Positions 7,322 to 13,823 of a DNA stretch of 18,515 nt are shown piece after piece. Numbering within the stretch: the stretch's first letter is position 1; every line of letters starts with the position of its first letter. The stretch is from DATIJJ01 sp039936115 (lineage in GTDB: Bacteria; Pseudomonadota; Gammaproteobacteria; DSM-16500), in contig JBDTIZ010000052.1 of NCBI GenBank assembly GCA_039936115.1, forward strand, positions 1 to 18,515, given 5' to 3'. Position numbers and translations under genes: made by a program. The notes beneath the pieces are model-generated. The model had not been told where the DNA came from. It saw only the letters and a program-made list of their open reading frames with translations, and searched no databases.

Positions 7322-7337
7322 TGCATAAGTTTATGCA
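7322..7337. promoter_or_regulatory. Short dyad, possible operator upstream of the MFS gene
   Basis: TGCATAA (7322-7328) and TTATGCA (7331-7337) form a perfect dyad with a 2-base centre. It lies about 40 bases ahead of a TATGAT hexamer (7377-7382) and ~100 bases before the transporter start. An operator is only a possibility: no regulator gene is adjacent, and the TATGAT has no good -35 partner. Confidence 0.25.
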
Positions 7338-7435
7338 TCCGATATCCTCAAAAGCTACTAGCCATTAGCCCCAACCTATGATAGAAGTTGCCTGGGTTTT
7401 TAAACACAAAAAAATGCATTAACTTGGGGTGAATA

Positions 7436-8731
7436 ATGACACCGAATCAGAAAGCGTTGAAGATGGCAGAATATGCAACCCAAGGTTGGCTTGTGACGTT
7501 GACGGCTTCACTTTTTTTCTTCTACGAATTTATTCAACTTAATCTGTTTAGTGCGATCAACGTTCAGCTGATGCAAACTTTTCACCTGAATGCGCCGCAA
7601 TTAGGTCAGCTCGCTTCTATGTATTTTTACGCAAACGTACTTTGCCTTTTCCCGGCGGGTATTTTGCTCGATCGTTATTCAACTAAAAAATTACTCTTAG
7701 GCGCAGTCGCCTTATGTACAGCAGGCACATTTGCTTTTGCTGTTGCTAATAACTATTTTGTCGCAGCTGCCGGGCGCTTTGTCGTTGGTATGGGCGCATC
7801 TTTTTGTTTTTTAAGCTGTATTCGATTAGCATCACGTTGGTTCCCACCTAGCAAAATGGCTTTGGTGACAGGATTGGTCGTTACAATGGCTATGTTAGGC
7901 GGTATGGTTGCGCAAACCCCGTTTGCTATTTTGAGCAATATCATGGGCTGGCGAAATGCCGTATTACTCGACGCTGCTTTTGGGATTGTAGTCGCCTTAG
8001 CTATCCTCATTATCGTACAAGATCGCCCACCTAACAGCCATGACGAAGCGCATGCTGAAAAAACGCATAGACAAACTTTAGGTTTTTGGCGCGGGATTGC
8101 CTTGGTATTGAAAAATCCGAACAATTGGTACGGCGGTCTTTATACATCGCTTATGAATTTGCCAGTCTTTTTGTTAGGCGCTTTATGGGGAATTCATTTT
8201 CTCACTCAAGTGCATCACATTTCAGCGGTAGAGGCATCTTATGCGACCACTATCTTCTTTGTGGGGGTGATCTTCGGTTCTCCCGCATTTGGCTGGTTCT
8301 CCGATCGCATTGGCAGGCGAGTTTTGCCAATGGTGGTAGGTGCAGTGCTTTCTTTAGTCGTGATGTTAGTTTTGATGTATGCCCCTAATCTTTCTTTAAT
8401 GGAAATTATCGGTTTATTTTTCTTAATTGGTTTTGTAACAAGCTCCCAAGTATTGAGTTATCCCATGTTAGCGGAGCTTAACCCAATTGCTTTAACCAGC
8501 ACGGCTATCAGCATTGATTCCATGATGATTATGGTCAGCGGCTTTATTTTTCAGCCAGTTTTCGGTTGGATTATGGAGTTGCATTGGGATCATTCGATGA
8601 CGGCTGAAGGCGCGCCTATGTATTCGTCAGGCGATTTTATGAATGCAATGTGGATCATGCCGATCGCGTTTGTCTTAAGTTTATTTATCGCTTGGCTGAT
8701 GAAAGAAAGTTATTGTAAATCGCAAGCGTAA
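7436..8731 (+). CDS. MFS transporter, Pht-like, candidate nucleoside importer
   Basis: A 431-residue major facilitator superfamily protein with about 12 membrane segments in two halves. The loop 2-3 motif appears as GILLDRYSTKKLLL near 80 and again as GWFSDRIGRRV in the second half. A hydrophilic stretch rich in His/Glu/Lys joins the halves near 200-215. The N-terminus (GWLVTLTASLFFFYEFIQLNL) and overall pattern resemble phagosomal transporters (Pht) of Legionella, Coxiella and Francisella, whose members import amino acids or nucleosides. Its stop lies 12 bases ahead of deoB and it follows punA-deoC, so nucleoside uptake is the most economical guess. Substrate cannot be read from sequence. 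The start at 7436 has only a GGGGTGA site close by; a second ATG at 7463 is possible. Confidence 0.85.
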   Translation: MTPNQKALKMAEYATQGWLVTLTASLFFFYEFIQLNLFSAINVQLMQTFHLNAPQLGQLASMYFYANVLCLFPAGILLDRYSTKKLLLGAVALCTAGTFAFAVANNYFVAAAGRFVVGMGASFCFLSCIRLASRWFPPSKMALVTGLVVTMAMLGGMVAQTPFAILSNIMGWRNAVLLDAAFGIVVALAILIIVQDRPPNSHDEAHAEKTHRQTLGFWRGIALVLKNPNNWYGGLYTSLMNLPVFLLGALWGIHFLTQVHHISAVEASYATTIFFVGVIFGSPAFGWFSDRIGRRVLPMVVGAVLSLVVMLVLMYAPNLSLMEIIGLFFLIGFVTSSQVLSYPMLAELNPIALTSTAISIDSMMIMVSGFIFQPVFGWIMELHWDHSMTAEGAPMYSSGDFMNAMWIMPIAFVLSLFIAWLMKESYCKSQA

Positions 8732-8743
8732 GAGGTTTTTTGT

Positions 8744-9961
8744 ATGCCGCGTGCTTTTATTATTTTGCTAGATTCATTTGGTGTAGGCGCAACAGACGAC
8801 GCGATAAAATACGGCGACGCTGGCGCTGATACGTTACGCCATATTGCTGAATGGTGTTTTGCCGGCAAAGCAGATAAAGCAGGCGTGCGCAGTGGTCCGC
8901 TCAACTTACCTAATTTAACCCGTTTAGGTTTAAATGGCGCCGCTATCATTAGTGGTGGAAAACCTGTTCCAGGTCTCGCAACGGATATTTCAATAGAAGC
9001 GGCTTATGGTTGTGCAGCTGAAAAAAGCCTTGGCAAAGATACACCTAGCGGTCACTGGGAAATTGCCGGTGTGCCCGCTTTGTTTGATTGGGGGTATTTC
9101 CCGCCAGAATATCCATGTTTTCCGGATGAGTTATTAGAAGATTTTGTTGAGCGCTGCCAATTACCCGGCATTTTAGGCAATAGGCATGCCTCAGGCACTG
9201 AGATTATTCAAGAACTCGGCGATGAACATGTTAAAACTGGCAAACCGATTGTATACACTTCAGCGGATAGCGTTTTCCAAATAGCTGCGCACGAAGAGAG
9301 TTTCGGCTTGCAGCGCTTATATGATATTTGTTTAATCGCTCGTGATTTAGTGAATGAATACAATGTGGGTCGCGTCATCGCCCGTCCATTTAAAGGCACA
9401 TCCGGCCACTATATTCGCACCGGAAACCGCAGCGATTACGCTGTGCCGCCCCCTGCCCCCACATTATTAGATAAAATTATCGAAGCGGGCGGCGAGGTCA
9501 TTTCGATTGGTAAAGTCTCTGATATTTATGCGCATCAAGGGATAAGCAAGTCGGTTAAAGCTGACGGCAATATGGCATTATTTGATGCTTTTTTAAAAGA
9601 AAGCAAAACGGCACCAGATCATAGCTTGGTCTTCGTTAATCTTGTTGATTTTGATATGCTTTTTGGGCATAGAAGAGATGTCATGGGTTATGCGCATGCC
9701 TTAGAAATATTCGATAAGCGCTTACCTGAATTCGAAAAGCTTATGAAATCAGGAGACTTAGCAGTGATTACCGCCGATCACGGCTGCGATCCAACCCAGC
9801 CAGGCTCTGATCATACCCGCGAAAATATCCCAGTTTTGCTGTTCGGCCCTGGCGTAAAATCAGGCTCAATGGGTAAACGCGAGACTTTTTCTGATATAGG
9901 TCAAACACTTGCGAAACATCTTGGACTTAAAGCATTGGCTTTTGGAAAAAGCATCGTTTGA
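8744..9961 (+). CDS. deoB: Phosphopentomutase
   Basis: Interconverts (deoxy)ribose-1-phosphate and (deoxy)ribose-5-phosphate, joining the nucleoside phosphorylase step to DeoC and transketolase. It has 405 residues, matching E. coli-type DeoB (~407), in the alkaline phosphatase superfamily with two metal ions. Visible residues are D10 in the N-terminal DSFGVGATDDA metal motif, T100 in KDTPSGHWEIAG (the phosphorylated threonine position), D345-H346 in TADHGCDPT, and D356-H357 in SDHTRENIP. AGAGG at 8731-8735 supports the start, with the SD overlapping the MFS stop by one base, so co-translation is likely. No hairpin terminator is evident downstream; the next gene has its own promoter-like region. 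Confidence 0.96.
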   Translation: MPRAFIILLDSFGVGATDDAIKYGDAGADTLRHIAEWCFAGKADKAGVRSGPLNLPNLTRLGLNGAAIISGGKPVPGLATDISIEAAYGCAAEKSLGKDTPSGHWEIAGVPALFDWGYFPPEYPCFPDELLEDFVERCQLPGILGNRHASGTEIIQELGDEHVKTGKPIVYTSADSVFQIAAHEESFGLQRLYDICLIARDLVNEYNVGRVIARPFKGTSGHYIRTGNRSDYAVPPPAPTLLDKIIEAGGEVISIGKVSDIYAHQGISKSVKADGNMALFDAFLKESKTAPDHSLVFVNLVDFDMLFGHRRDVMGYAHALEIFDKRLPEFEKLMKSGDLAVITADHGCDPTQPGSDHTRENIPVLLFGPGVKSGSMGKRETFSDIGQTLAKHLGLKALAFGKSIV

Positions 9962-9987
9962 AACTCCGCTAAAATATTGTGTTTTTT

Positions 9988-10004
9988 CTTAATAATTCCT
10001 TAAT
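9988..10004 (+). promoter_or_regulatory. PmrA-box-like direct repeat
   Basis: Two identical CTTAAT hexamers (9988-9993 and 9999-10004) are separated by AATTC, an 11-base direct-repeat period. This is exactly the YTTAAK-N5-YTTAAK form of the PmrA box, and close to the CTTAATATT tandem described for PmrA-controlled icm/dot and effector genes in Legionella and Coxiella. It ends 10 bases before a TATACT -10-like hexamer (10015-10020) and takes the place of a -35, as expected for a promoter activated by an OmpR-family regulator. No pmrAB genes are in the window. Confidence 0.6.
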
Positions 10005-10014
10005 GATTACTATA

Positions 10015-10020
10015 TATACT
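10015..10020 (+). promoter_or_regulatory. -10 hexamer downstream of the PmrA-like box
   Basis: TATACT matches TATAAT at 5/6 positions and has no recognisable TTGACA-like -35 at 16-18 bases; the CTTAAT repeat occupies that place. Transcription would start near 10026, giving a leader of about 60 bases. A second AT-rich hexamer, TATAAA at 10028-10033, is an alternative. Confidence 0.4.
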
Positions 10021-10084
10021 GAATCAATATAAATCCGTAATAGTAATTTTTTACAAAAAAGCTAAATTAATGAGGATTAGCAAA

Positions 10085-12148
10085 ATGATGAGATCTACGT
10101 TCGAGTCTTTCAAAAAATTAAATAATAAGGACATGAAAAGCTTCAATGCTAATTTTGATCTAAAAGGGGCAAGCCCGAAAGGAGTTGCTCAATTGATTCT
10201 TGGTGATAATGTATTTCATGCAGAATTGATGGAATTTCTAAAAATATTTTTAGACGTTTATAAATCACAACTAAAACCAGAAATATTAAGTAAAGCTGCC
10301 GTTAAAGCAGAGGCTAGAGCCAGAGAAGAAGCTGAGAAAGAACAAAAAGATCTCGATCAAAGAGTATTTAGCGAGGCTGTAAGTCGTGCAAAAATGGTAG
10401 CGCTTGCCGCTGATAGTATTAGTGATGTGTTTGTATCAAGTATTCTTCAAGATAATATCGATGTTACTTTAGAAGATGCTGATACATTGAATGAAATTAG
10501 AATTGCGCTCAGCCGACTGAAGTATCTATTTGGATTTGAAAATTCTGAGCTTAGTGAGTCGCCTGCCCTATCTGAGTTGCAATCTAGTATAAAACAATCA
10601 CTGCCTGAGACAATCCCTGCCGATCTGGATGAATGGAAACCAGAAAACAATCTACCGCAAGAAAAAGCAAATTTTCGCAAGCAAGTCTTATTTTTTGCCG
10701 AAGCGGAAGTGATTATTGGAAGTTTGATGAATGCTACACATGCCGCAGCTAATATTAAGCACAAGCAACAACAAGTTGCGGAGCATAAAGATGCTGTTAT
10801 TCAATATATTGATGATGTAAAAGCTGACGCAAAAGTATATAAACAAGAGCTAGATCGCGTATTTGAATTGGTGAAAGATAAAAAGACGGATTACTGGAGT
10901 ATAAAAGGAGCAATCGAGTCTCTAGGTAAGTTTCTAGGAAAAATGGAAGAAAAAGCAGAATCAAACGATGAAACTGCAGAGTTATTATCACATTACGAAA
11001 TGGCCAAACTGATGGCCTCTGAGATGAATAATGTTTTCACACCTGCGTTTATAAAAAATGTTAATCCGGTTGTTTTTGATATTTATAGCCGCATGGAGAA
11101 TTTAGTTCCTGTTTTGCAAGATCAAGCGATGTTTCAAGGTGAAGAAGTGCCTGCCGAAGAAGCTTTGCCTAATTTTGCTCGCGATCTAAAAGCATTATCA
11201 CAAATTCCAGTTGCTCTTGATTCTTTGAAAACTGAGTTGGATTTGGTTCAAGCGCAAGTAAAAGAAGAAGTCATGCGTTTAATGAGCGTAGTCGATTTAA
11301 GTGGTTATCCTTCCGATCAAGATGGGGATACAATGACGAAAATCCTGCTTGATTTTAATGATGCGAACTTAAATAATCTCATAAAAAGCAAAGCGAAAAA
11401 TGATGATTTTTTTGCAAGCGCTGTCGCGAAGTACAATGATCTTGTTCAATTAAGAAAACAATTTTTTCCAGAAAACGAAGCAGATGTTGTCATTCAAAAT
11501 CCTAACAGACTACAAGAGATTAATGATCAAATAGCAAATATTAAAGCTCTGTCTGCTATCCAGTCATACGAAACATTTTTGTCACAACAAATGGTGCGAC
11601 TATTCCTGGAAATACAGCACATGATGGATGGGGCTGAGCTCATGACATATTGTTCTGCGAAGACAAAAGATAGAGGTCAGCTAACTGGCATGAAAAAAAT
11701 TATGGATGGGTATAGATCAGAGGAGCCGCATACCGAAATAAAAGACAAAGCTGCAAACAATCGATTGTTTGCTATGACTCTTGCAAAATATGACGCGCTT
11801 GATGAGCTTAAGCAATCAATTCTTCCTGCGGTTGGTGTTGTTAGCAGTGTCAAAAATGCAGCTCCACGCTTAACAGAATTTCATAATACACGAGAGCGGG
11901 TTACTAAACGCTTAGACAAAAGTAGAGATAGCGCGGGCATAGTAGTTGCGAAATGGTTCGCAGTGGTCTCAGCATTCATAGCCGGGATGGTAGGCGGTGC
12001 ATTTGGTCTTGGCATAGGCGCGATTCCTGGCGCATATTATGCAGCAAAAAAAGCGCATAATAATTTATTTTCGACCAAAACAAAGCGTGCCTTAGAAGAT
12101 GTAGTTGATCAAGAAAATAATCCTGGAAAAAGACCAAAGCTAAATTGA
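10085..12148 (+). CDS. Large helical protein with C-terminal glycine zipper; effector candidate
   Basis: I do not recognise a family. The ATG at 10085 is chosen because GAGGA at 10072-10076 lies 8 bases upstream; an in-frame ATG at 10070 has no site. The product has 687 residues and no signal peptide. It is predominantly charged and helix-forming, with coiled-coil-like stretches near 71-93 (Ala/Glu/Lys/Arg-rich) and about 225-270. Near the end, residues ~620-652 form a hydrophobic, glycine-rich segment with G637, G641, G645 and G649, a GxxxG ladder that could insert in a membrane. The last 23 residues hold KTKR, an acidic patch (E, D, D, E) and GKRPKLN. The promoter region carries a PmrA-box-like repeat. 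Helical bulk, lack of a Sec signal, the acidic C-terminal patch and that promoter suggest a Dot/Icm-type secreted protein. This is inference; a structural or surface protein is possible. Confidence 0.8.
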   Translation: MMRSTFESFKKLNNKDMKSFNANFDLKGASPKGVAQLILGDNVFHAELMEFLKIFLDVYKSQLKPEILSKAAVKAEARAREEAEKEQKDLDQRVFSEAVSRAKMVALAADSISDVFVSSILQDNIDVTLEDADTLNEIRIALSRLKYLFGFENSELSESPALSELQSSIKQSLPETIPADLDEWKPENNLPQEKANFRKQVLFFAEAEVIIGSLMNATHAAANIKHKQQQVAEHKDAVIQYIDDVKADAKVYKQELDRVFELVKDKKTDYWSIKGAIESLGKFLGKMEEKAESNDETAELLSHYEMAKLMASEMNNVFTPAFIKNVNPVVFDIYSRMENLVPVLQDQAMFQGEEVPAEEALPNFARDLKALSQIPVALDSLKTELDLVQAQVKEEVMRLMSVVDLSGYPSDQDGDTMTKILLDFNDANLNNLIKSKAKNDDFFASAVAKYNDLVQLRKQFFPENEADVVIQNPNRLQEINDQIANIKALSAIQSYETFLSQQMVRLFLEIQHMMDGAELMTYCSAKTKDRGQLTGMKKIMDGYRSEEPHTEIKDKAANNRLFAMTLAKYDALDELKQSILPAVGVVSSVKNAAPRLTEFHNTRERVTKRLDKSRDSAGIVVAKWFAVVSAFIAGMVGGAFGLGIGAIPGAYYAAKKAHNNLFSTKTKRALEDVVDQENNPGKRPKLN

Positions 12149-12156
12149 TGTTCTCT

Positions 12157-12196
12157 AAAACATGTCCTCAATTGAATTGATTGAGGACATGTTTTT
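12157..12196 (+). terminator. Intrinsic terminator after the large helical protein gene
   Basis: AAAACATGTCCTCAAT (12157-12172) and ATTGAGGACATGTTTT (12180-12195) pair perfectly over 16 bases with a 7-base loop, ending in a five-T run (12192-12196). The mirrored A-run means it could act on both strands. It lies 8 bases after the stop codon. Confidence 0.85.
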
Positions 12197-12248
12197 CAGG
12201 ATGCAATAGCTACAATTCTCAGTTTATCCTCTCACAAGGAATAGTGAT

Positions 12249-12797
12249 ATGGAGCAACTACTCAGTTTGATTCTCGTGCTTCCTTTAGAAAAATTCGCCG
12301 CATTTTTAGCATTAAAGAAATTCTTAGAAAACATCCATAAAAAAGACATCACGCAATCCCTTTTACAGCACGCAGCTGCCGAACAAAAACTTCCTGACGC
12401 TCACTTACTCGAGCTTTCTGTTGATCCTTTGATGATTGAATTAGAACAGTTTAATCAGCAATTAATCAGCGTCTGGTTTGCAGAAAAAAAAGGTCTGGAA
12501 TTTGGCGAAGATCGACGAATGGATATCACAGTGTATTTGTTTAAACAACGTAAAGACAAGGATGCTGCGATTAAAAAGGAAATTGAAAAAAAATTATATG
12601 CTTTAGTTAACCTTTATACTGAAATGAAGCATGGATCTCTGGCTAATGGGTTGACCTCTCTCTTAGGGGCTTTCGTGTTTGCTCATAGGGCGGTGCCTGA
12701 AGAGGATGTTGTTTCAGAAATGGTGGCGGATGTTATAAAAAATAGTGTTGATGGGTTTGATGAAGAGCAGCAGTGCGTGCTGTGTGCGAGACATTAA
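12249..12797 (+). CDS. Hypothetical protein, first gene of a coupled pair
   Basis: Unrecognised 182-residue protein. AAGGA at 12236-12240 lies 8 bases before the ATG, an excellent site, and TACAAT at 12211-12216 could serve as a -10 after the upstream terminator, though without a clear -35. The N-terminal ~25 residues are hydrophobic (LLSLILVLPLEKFAAFLALK) but contain an internal Glu and two Lys, so an amphipathic helix is as likely as a membrane anchor. The middle is Lys/Glu-rich and helical (residues ~95-115), and a short hydrophobic stretch, LTSLLGAFVFAH, lies near 137-148. The acidic C-terminus ends in CVLCARH. Its stop overlaps the next start as TAATG. It could be the front part of a gene split by a frameshift, or an independent protein. 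Confidence 0.65.
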   Translation: MEQLLSLILVLPLEKFAAFLALKKFLENIHKKDITQSLLQHAAAEQKLPDAHLLELSVDPLMIELEQFNQQLISVWFAEKKGLEFGEDRRMDITVYLFKQRKDKDAAIKKEIEKKLYALVNLYTEMKHGSLANGLTSLLGAFVFAHRAVPEEDVVSEMVADVIKNSVDGFDEEQQCVLCARH

Positions 12798-13345
12798 TGT
12801 TAAAAGAAAAGGAAAAAAAATTAACGGAGTGGGAAGGGAAATTAAACATCACGAGTAAGAAACTGGATGTAATTGCAGCGTTAAATGAGCCTAGTGAGAA
12901 ATTACGAATCGAGCTTTTATGTTCCTTGGATTATGAAGCCAAGCTTTACAAAAAAACATTGGAAGCATTTGTAGAGCGAAATTTGAAAATGAAAGAGAAA
13001 ATCAGACCGGCTGTAGAAAAGCAGATGCAAGACATAAACGATAAAATTTTATTACTACAAAAATGTTTATATAACAAAGAGAAAAATGCTACGGAACGCT
13101 TGGTGGCATTTAAGAGTTTTTTTCTAGCGCAATGTCTTAAGTTAGATGATGTTGCGGACGAAGCAGTTAAGTTAACGACACAAATATTTTTGCAAAATGT
13201 TGGGAAAATTGTGCTTCAAAATAAAAATTTATTTATCCTGCCGGAACGTGGTGATTGGAGATTTTCTATTTTTAGGCGACCTGTTTTGTTGGGCGGGGCA
13301 TTTGGTGGGATAGTTTCAGTGGCGAGTGCGCGGAATAACTGTTGA
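12797..13345 (+). CDS. Hypothetical coiled-coil protein, second gene of the coupled pair
   Basis: Unrecognised 182-residue protein when started at the ATG of the TAATG overlap (12797). A GTG at 12773 would add eight residues and has GAAGAG just upstream. The protein is highly charged and helical (KEKEKKLTEWEGKL at the start, MKEKIRPAVEKQMQDIND mid-way), suggesting coiled coils. The C-terminus turns hydrophobic and glycine-rich (RRPVLLGGAFGGIVSVASA) and stops abruptly at NNC. GGAFG also occurs in the glycine zipper of the 687-residue protein nearby, although no wider similarity was seen. The stop is 10 bases from a large repeat island, so the original 3' end may have been lost. No function is proposed; the tight overlap implies joint expression with the preceding gene. 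Confidence 0.6.
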   Translation: MLKEKEKKLTEWEGKLNITSKKLDVIAALNEPSEKLRIELLCSLDYEAKLYKKTLEAFVERNLKMKEKIRPAVEKQMQDINDKILLLQKCLYNKEKNATERLVAFKSFFLAQCLKLDDVADEAVKLTTQIFLQNVGKIVLQNKNLFILPERGDWRFSIFRRPVLLGGAFGGIVSVASARNNC

Positions 13346-13354
13346 AAGCTTCTT

Positions 13355-13441
13355 CTTCAAAACAGAGACCCAATTGACTGGATACCGCGGACAAGCCGCG
13401 GTACGACGGCAGGATGGGGCGGCTGTCATCCCGCGAAGGCG
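13355..13441. repeat. Left arm of an 87-bp inverted repeat with an internal palindrome
   Basis: About 90% identical to the reverse complement of 13716-13802. It contains TACCGCGG (13383-13390), loop ACAAG and CCGCGGTA (13396-13403), a perfect hairpin. The stretch TTGACTGGATACCGC recurs at the right end of the window (18501-18515). Confidence 0.85.
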
Positions 13442-13511
13442 CACTAGCATCCGGTAAATCAGCGTAGATATTAAACACCCTTGAGACAGCACTGTAACCC
13501 CGCATCTTACT

Positions 13512-13540
13512 CTGTCACCCCGCACTTGTTGCGGGGTCTG
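13512..13540 (-). repeat. GC-rich palindromic repeat, copy c (inverted)
   Basis: ACCCCGCA (13517-13524), CTTGT and TGCGGGGT (13530-13537) form the same palindrome as copy a in reverse orientation. To its left, reading the minus strand, about two decayed tandem units continue toward 13475. Confidence 0.85.
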
Positions 13541-13604
13541 GAATACAAAACATAAATACAGTCATTTAAAAAAATAAAAATGTCTTTTTTATTATTTAAA
13601 GCCC
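13541..13604. repeat. AT-rich centre between two inverted palindromes
   Basis: An AT-rich 60-base spacer separates copies c and d. Read on the minus strand it resembles positions ~5-54 (TTTAAATGACT and TTTATGTTTT ahead of ATTCC), so it appears to be part of the repeat element. Nothing codes here. Confidence 0.55.
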
Positions 13605-13632
13605 GGACCCCGCAACAAGTGCGGGGTGACAG
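13605..13632 (+). repeat. GC-rich palindromic repeat, copy d
   Basis: ACCCCGCA (13607-13614), ACAAG and TGCGGGGT (13620-13627) are identical to copy a over the whole 28-base unit ending GACAG. It is head-to-head with copy c. Confidence 0.88.
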
Positions 13633-13714
13633 TGAGGTTTAAAGCGCGGAGTGACACAGTGGCTTAAAGCACGAAGTGACAGAAGCTTAAAGTACAGAGT
13701 GATAATGATAATCC
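13619..13714 (+). repeat. Degenerate ~24-bp tandem array after copy d
   Basis: Four units start at 13619, 13644, 13669 and 13692. Each reads like GTGCGGGGTGACAG followed by GGTTTAAA with growing divergence, as in the array at 69-309. The unit length is 23-25, slightly longer than in the first array. Confidence 0.7.
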
Positions 13715-13715
13715 C

Positions 13716-13802
13716 CGCCTTCGCAGAATTGACAGCCGCCCACCCTGCCGTCGTACCGCGGCTTGTCCGCAGTATCCAGTCAATTGAGCCTCTGTTCTGA
13801 AG
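13716..13802. repeat. Right arm of the 87-bp inverted repeat
   Basis: Reverse complement of 13355-13441 with about nine differences including small indels. The internal hairpin (TACCGCGG at 13754-13761) has one changed base on its far arm. It ends 21 bases before the 3' end of the minus-strand L,D-transpeptidase gene. No convincing target-site duplication flanks the two arms. Confidence 0.85.
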
Positions 13803-13823
13803 CATAAGCACAGAACCAAATAC

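Noticed and set aside
13272..13525. Overlapping minus-strand reading frames of 77 and 69 residues
   Set aside because: They run through the 87-base arm and palindrome copy c, so the translations come from repeat DNA and lack a ribosome-binding site and recognisable protein features.
13596..13811. Minus-strand 71-residue reading frame
   Set aside because: It covers palindrome copy d, the tandem units and the right arm. Such repeat-encoded frames are often annotated in error.
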